In this document: piece by piece, positions 27,605-32,184 of the stretch | How the letters are laid out: every line of letters begins with the position of its first letter | Numbering within the stretch: position 1 is the stretch's first letter | NCBI GenBank assembly: GCA_003427395.1 | Contig: BFEA01000050.1 | Coordinates: 1,979,627-2,011,810, forward strand | Length of the DNA: 32,184 nt | Direction of reading: 5' to 3' | Source: Chara braunii | Lineage: Eukaryota; Streptophyta; Charophyceae; Charales; Characeae | Notes under the pieces: generated by a model | The model's database searches: none | Told to the model about the DNA's origin: nothing | The model's input: the letters and a program-made list of their open reading frames with translations, nothing else | Position numbers and translations under genes: made by a program

Positions 27605-28109
27605 CGATGTGCCTGGGCAAGCTTGGTGTTCTACCAGCTAGAGATAACCCGTCAGCCCCCCAAGCCAGCATTGGCAGGACCTTGTTGTTGGCTGCTATGC
27701 AGCGACAATATTGGCCATTAGACACTGCCATGTGGGGTTGGGGGGGGGGAGGGGGAGGTGCAGTGACTGGCCATTGCTCGGCGCTAGCACCGCCGATTTC
27801 CCCCATCGGCAATGCCTGCCCACCCCTCGTCACCGTGATGAGGGACTGGTACAGCCTTGCCCTCGCACCACAGCTGTGGTGCCAACCTACCCTGTGGGCT
27901 GGGGAGGGATCCGGGTTGGTTGGTGTTCCCCCATACTATATATAGAATAGTGAGAGGATGAGATAGATGCGTACTATCAAGAAAAATGAGATAGATGAGA
28001 GAAGAATATAGCTTACCTTTATCCTCAATCGTCCCAAATTATCATCATTTTTTTAATTTTAAATTATCATCATTTTTTTAATTTTTGTTTTTTTTTTAAA
28101 TGGGAACAA

Positions 28110-28166
28110 AGCTCCAATCTATTTGTGGGGAGCAGCACGTGCTGGGAACCGGGCCCGGCGTCCCAT
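28110..28166 (+). repeat. Family D repeat, plus copy of an inverted pair
   Basis: GCTCCAATCTATTTGTGGGG, AGCAGCACGTGCTGGGAACC, GGGCCCGGCGTCCC, preceded by a T-run. It faces the minus copy 230 bp away. Confidence 0.8.
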
Positions 28167-28397
28167 ATGGAAATTTACATGGAAATTGGAAAACCTGAGA
28201 TACCGGGGCCAGTACCCGGCTTTGGCTAAGAAAATTTGAGCTACTTAGCAGATTACTACATCAGACTTCCTCCCAATTCTTCATACTGGCAGGCAAATAC
28301 TTTGGATGTGTAGACTATCTCTGCTGGCATCCCCTTAAGTATTTCTTAAAGGACACTGAGCCTGATTCTCAGCAAGGTTGTTAAAAAAAAATGTCAA

Positions 28398-28460
28398 GGG
28401 ACGCTGGACCCGGTTTCCAGCAGGTGTTGCTCCCCACCAATAGATGAAGCCTCCCGGAGC
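28398..28460 (-). repeat. Family D repeat, minus copy of an inverted pair
   Basis: On the minus strand: GAGGCTTCATCTATTGGTGG, GGAGCAACACCTGCTGGAAA, CCGGGTCCAGCGTCCC, followed by a T-run. Together with 28110-28166 it could form a hairpin with a loop of about 230 bases. Confidence 0.8.
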
Positions 28461-28761
28461 ATGCTAGTGGTGTCTGCTCTTATCGGCACCCCTAGCATTC
28501 ACTCGGGTTGTTTTTCCCAAAAAAAAAACTATGTCAGACTTCAGAAATAAGTAAAGTTCAGAAGACGACTCAAATCCCCCCATCAAACCTCTTTACCATA
28601 CTCTAGCAAGACTTACTGCAGCAGAGCCACCATCTCTGCTGCTACTGTACCCTATTTCCGTCCTACAAGCTAGCCCCCTCAAGGCCCTCACTAGTTGGTA
28701 TCCAACCATCTACTTCTCCCACTCACCTCTTTGAGAAAAGAAGCAAGACAGATACCAGTCC

Positions 28762-29051
28762 TTGAATAGAGCGCTAGCGCTTGCGGCCCGCGGACGGCAA
28801 GGCCCGTCCGCCAGGATCCGCGCGGGTCTAGGGAGACGCCATCGCCGTGATCGGCGATCTCCTTCGAGTTCGAGTGTCGACATCCCCTGGCCCCTTAACA
28901 CGGTCGGAGTGGGGAGTCCACGCGTAGGAGAGATCGGCACAGTGATGCCAGCGTACAGACGAGCAGCATCGGCGACATCAGCAATAACTCACGTCTACAA
29001 TAACGAGGAGTGACCTTCAGACGGTGACAGCAGCGCCGACAGCATCCACGG
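28762..29051 (+). other. Possible 5' UTR or first exon
   Basis: GC-rich DNA ending in a strong donor, CACGG|GTAAGT (GT at 29052). In the frame required by the next exon, stops lie just upstream (near 29001 and 29022), so this part is more likely untranslated. An ATG frame from 28762 ends at 29013. Confidence 0.35.
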
Positions 29052-29160
29052 GTAAGTGCTATCAGTGTGCTGCGTTCAGAGCTGTCGGATGGCGACAATG
29101 GGCACCGATGGTGAGGGTGGGCGGGGCACCCCGCCTGACCTGCTGCACCCTACTTTGCAG
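29052..29160 (+). other. Putative spliceosomal intron (109 nt)
   Basis: Begins GTAAGTGC and ends CTGCACCCTACTTTGCAG, a good donor and acceptor at a typical short-intron distance. Confidence 0.5.
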
Positions 29161-29655
29161 GAGTTCTCCTGGTCTCCATCATGGTGGGAAACGACATCAG
29201 CGCCAGAGACTGTGGGTATGTACAAGCAACAGATACGTGAAACAGTGTTGGCGCTGTTACAAGTACAAGACAGCTTGCCACAGGTGATGCTGCAAGAAGT
29301 CGAAGACACCTTTGACGAATGGGGGAACGAGCTGCAAGGGATTGTTTCCTCTTTACTCGACGATCTTGATGAGCAGGTGATAAATGATATAGAAGAGTGT
29401 TATATGCAATTGAACAAGATGAGGCAAATCATAGCACAACAACGGGCGGCAATCACCATTGGAGAATTGTTGGGTGATAAGTGCTGCCCCTTCACAATCC
29501 AGGGGCCATACTGCGGCTGCCTGGTTAACAAAAGGATACTGGATCAAATCAACCGGGAGGATGAGGGTATATGGACAATGCCCCATGTGGCGGTCAGACA
29601 CAGGATCGACCCAATTCGCAGAACCTGCACACGGTTGTCAAGGTTGGGGTGGTGA
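29161..29655 (+). CDS. Hypothetical helical protein exon
   Basis: Coding-quality text starts right at the splice acceptor: EFSWSPSWWETTSAPETVG. The first Met is at 29218 (MYKQQIRETVLALLQVQDSL), giving 145 codons to the TGA at 29653. Residues about 1-75 look helical, possibly coiled coil (VEDTFDEWGNELQGIVSSLL, DDLDEQVINDIEECYMQLNK). A short Cys-containing stretch follows (DKCCPFTIQGPYCGCLVNKR). The end, RTCTRLSRLGW, may be out of frame: another frame (29571-30182) gives polar protein-like text (QMTAGASNPHGEADKGS). Either a further intron or a frameshift could join them. I do not recognise the family. Confidence 0.45.
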   Translation, partial: EFSWSPSWWETTSAPETVGMYKQQIRETVLALLQVQDSLPQVMLQEVEDTFDEWGNELQGIVSSLLDDLDEQVINDIEECYMQLNKMRQIIAQQRAAITIGELLGDKCCPFTIQGPYCGCLVNKRILDQINREDEGIWTMPHVAVRHRIDPIRRTCTRLSRLGW

Positions 29656-30360
29656 TGCGTCAGGCACCTGGCCAGATGACTGCTGGGGCTTCAAACCCTC
29701 ATGGTGAGGCAGACAAAGGATCCCGCTGCAACCAGAGGTTAGAGTGGGACGGCAAGCATCAACTCGATACTGCAGTCTCCCGGAAGGTTGCAACGAAAAA
29801 CACGGGACAAATTTCACCTATCAGTGCTATCACGGTGCGTCGAACTTCTTTCATGCGCACAAGCTCTGACAGGTTGATCAGGGAAGGTGATTCTTCGATG
29901 GACAGTAGGGCTGACTATGGGTGTGGATCGTGGGGAGAGTTTATTCCGAGTGCCTTTTCCTGTGTTGATGATGCCCTTTGTGCCTCTCTGCTTCATGGTG
30001 GTGTTGCGATCTTCTGCCTACGTCACTTTGCTGCAATCTGGGTGCCCAGGGGGAGAGAGAGAGTGGGTGTAGGTTGGGTTGGAACAAAGGGGGAGGGAGG
30101 GTATATTCCCCGGGAAAGGATAGATGGTTCTCTCTTGGGGGATGGCATGGGGGCACTAGTATGGGGTTTGTTTCCGCCATGATCTCAGCAAGTGTTGCTT
30201 ATCCTTGGGTGCCCAGGGAGCTAGCTCGCAAAGCTGCTAACTACATAACAATAACAAGGATGCATGATAGTCTGTAGGGGAGAGTCATGGGATGGGAATG
30301 ATGATATTGTGCAGTCAACTCTCTCCCATTGCTGAAATTTACAATACGGTTGGCCCACCC
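29656..30360 (+). other. Weakly coding or 3' stretch after the hypothetical exon
   Basis: An open frame continues to 30182 with Ser/Thr/Arg-rich text (RRTSFMRTSSDRLIREGDSS), then becomes Gly/Trp-rich low-quality translation. I cannot decide between a shifted last exon and a 3' UTR. Confidence 0.25.
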
Positions 30361-30362
30361 GT

Positions 30363-30396
30363 ATCCTTAGGGTTTGACCCGCATCCTTAGGGTTTG
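30363..30396. promoter_or_regulatory. Two telo-box-like motifs
   Basis: ATCCTTAGGGTTTG occurs twice (TTAGGGTTT at 30367-30375 and 30387-30395), equal to AAACCCTAA on the minus strand. Plant telo-boxes of this sequence sit in promoters of ribosomal-protein and growth genes. No downstream gene on the minus strand was found. Confidence 0.3.
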
Positions 30397-30814
30397 TCTT
30401 GAAGAATTTCAATTGGACACTAAGGATTACATTCCAATTTTAACGTGCGATGTGTTTTTTTAGGTAGAATCTTGGTATGAGTCAGGTACGGGTCACCGCT
30501 TTCATAATGCAGATATAACTATAGTGCTCTGACATGTGGATGGGATATGCGAGTGAGACGGGAGTTTCTCTGGATTGGAGGGGTCTGGACACTCCCTCTC
30601 ACTAGGGCTACATAGGAGGTGAGATGAATCGACGCGCTGCTGCCATGAAAAGGTTAGTCAGACTTAATCCACCGTGTAGGGTTAGTCCACCGCGCAGTCT
30701 GATGGGCAGTTAATCCCCTAGTTTCGTAGTGCTCAAAACCGCTCGTCATCTGTAATCCTCATGTTCAGATAATCAAGCATAATGTTCAGGCTCGCTGAGT
30801 GAGTGAGGTGAGGA

Positions 30815-30848
30815 GGCGGCGGAGCGCTACCGGGAGCGCTCCGCCGCC
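30815..30848. repeat. Perfect 14-bp GC-rich hairpin
   Basis: GGCGGCGGAGCGCT, loop ACCGGG, AGCGCTCCGCCGCC. It lies at the start of a purine/GC-rich region (30790-31160) without a supported gene. Confidence 0.85.
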
Positions 30849-31680
30849 CGACGCTTGGACGCGACAGCAGGCCTCGCGGAGAGAGCGGGAATGAGGAGCG
30901 GCGGAGCGCAGCGACGGCAAGATCAACGCGAGGAGGAGGTGGGCGGATGTGACGGCGGGTCTTGCGGATGAGTAGAAACGAAGAGTGGCGGGAGTGCTGG
31001 GATGGCGAGGTTCACGCAAGGAGGGATGGGAGAAAGTGTGTCTGGCGTCGTTGGGCAGAGCAGTTCACACGAAAGGTCTTAGTGGAAGAGGAGGAACACG
31101 GTGGGTGGGAGAATAGGGGAAGGAAGGGTTACGGGTTGGAGGGAGAGGGTTACTAGGAGGTAGGGGAAGGATGGCATCTGCAACGTGGACTCCCCCTCAT
31201 CTTTTCGGACTACCTGCGAGGGGCGGCTGGCGGGCTCAGCGGCTTATTCTCGCGACGTGGTTTGGTATGCTGCGACGACAATCGTAACTGCGGTCCTATT
31301 ATTATCATCGTTCGGTCTTATTGGTTGGTTGAATGGTTATCAATCACAGGCGGCCGAGTTGCTGAGAAGCCGATGAAGCGAGGAGGTGAGGTTTGGAGAG
31401 AGGGGGGGTGTATTCAAGGTTTATCAAGGGTATGATGTTCCTCTTCTGTTTGGCCATGATCGTGTTTGTTTGTCTCGATATCTGTCTGATTGTGTAACTA
31501 GTACTGCTGATCATAATTAACAATCCTGATTCTGTGATCCCTAGATGGGATTTAAAATTGATTGGTAGTTTGCACTTTTTCGATTGTTTGCGTCGGATTT
31601 AGATTCGCTTGTTTTTCCACACATATTCTGATTTTCACACATATCCTGATCGTTGTCTTGTTCTTGCTAATTGGTAACTC
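30849..31680. other. Unassigned stretch
   Basis: I see no firm gene. A 63-codon frame at 31185-31376 has one hydrophobic span (YAATTIVTAVLLLSSFGLIG) but no neighbours or relatives to support it. Confidence 0.4.
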
Positions 31681-31682
31681 TT

Positions 31683-31845
31683 GATTTACTATCAGAACGA
31701 TTCCTGGGACCTTGGGGTTCTAGGAATCTGAATCGAAAGTCCCTTCGGACATTACACATTACTTTCCTTTGATTTACTATCACAACGATTCCTGGGATCT
31801 TGGGGTTCTAGGAATCTGAATCGAAAGTCCTTTTGGACATCACAG
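31683..31845 (+). repeat. Direct duplication with internal dyad (88-bp period)
   Basis: Copies begin with GATTTACTATC at 31683 and 31771 and are over 90 percent identical for about 75 bp. Each contains GATTCCT...AGGAATC, a 7-bp dyad. Confidence 0.9.
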
Positions 31846-31902
31846 CTGATTCCTCTCATTGCTTTTAATTCCATTTCTAAATCTATGACTCTCGAAGCTA
31901 TG

Positions 31903-32060
31903 TTCCCCCCGGCCGCGGCCGAGTTCGGTCGTAGTCGCGGCCGCCGGCCGTGGACAGGACCCCCCCGGCCACGGCCGCTCCGGCCGAGAACTTTCGGTCG
32001 CGGCCGTGGTCGATCGGGGAGGGGGGTTTGGGAGCGGGGAGTGGGTTTCGAGTCGGGGGG
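31903..32060. repeat. CGGCCG-rich stretch
   Basis: Repeated GCGGCCG/CGGCCGTGG motifs on both strands form many short dyads (for example CGGCCGTGG and CCACGGCCG). After it the window ends in A-, G- and T-tracts (T-run 32167-32184). No gene is supported. Confidence 0.7.
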
Positions 32061-32184
32061 GGGTCCCCTACCCCCTCGCAAAAAAAAAAACATAAAAACT
32101 TAAAAAACGGAGGGGTGAAATCTGGGGATTTTTTTAGGGGGGGCGGATAATTTTGAGGCCGAAAAAGTTTTTTTTTTTTTTTTT

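Overview
The window looks like nuclear DNA from a repeat-rich eukaryote, most likely a charophyte green alga resembling Chara. The reasons are: GT-AG introns with long pyrimidine tracts, no bacterial-type operons, many microsatellites, and decayed plant-type transposons (PIF/Harbinger transposase, non-LTR reverse transcriptase, tRNA-derived SINEs, MITEs). The unnamed coding families also have the look I associate with Chara. The genus is an inference, not a database result.

Left part (1-9.3 kb). Positions 1-950 are low-complexity DNA in which a module (TGATT tracts, a GGTCGCGGAAT tag, a pyrimidine tract, TG and GA microsatellites) is duplicated. Positions 951-2050 hold a GC-rich array of about twelve short palindromes whose linkers are themselves inverted repeats. 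A good 3' splice site at 2153 opens a 5.2-kb coding region (2154-7351), broken by at least six in-frame stops and four frameshifts. Read through the breaks it encodes a large multidomain protein: an unknown N-terminal domain, charged linkers, a ParB/sulfiredoxin-like domain, a region laid out like a beta-class DNA methyltransferase, and a long acidic C-terminal part whose last 540 codons are intact. From 7435 to 9030 lie two repeat segments that recur in the opposite orientation, and in matching order, at 21.1-24.1 kb.

Middle (9.4-19.3 kb). A minus-strand PIF/Harbinger transposase (9403-10425) lacks its C-terminus and catalytic Glu. Its upstream flank is full of small hairpins and ends in a plausible TIR plus TAA target site. 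A long hairpin (13000-13189), a TTTG microsatellite and a diverged duplication precede a 5'-truncated LINE carrying RT and zf-RVT motifs (14174-16887). A broken gene with an acidic tail follows (17255-18323), then a long-stemmed hairpin (18826-18927) and a C-rich, G-quadruplex-capable minisatellite.

Right part (19.4-32.2 kb). This is a nest of short elements. A double-hairpin repeat ('family D') occurs at least six times on both strands. A Tourist-like MITE family occurs at three places. A 1.1-kb tRNA-derived SINE with poly(A) and a 13-16 bp target duplication sits next to one MITE end. A second tRNA-like SINE head lies at 27532. Two candidate host exons with good splice acceptors are present (21970-22470 and 29161-29655). 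The rest is mostly non-coding, with small duplications and hairpins.

No intact, confidently expressed gene is certain. The most interesting item is the decayed ParB-like/methyltransferase-like gene.
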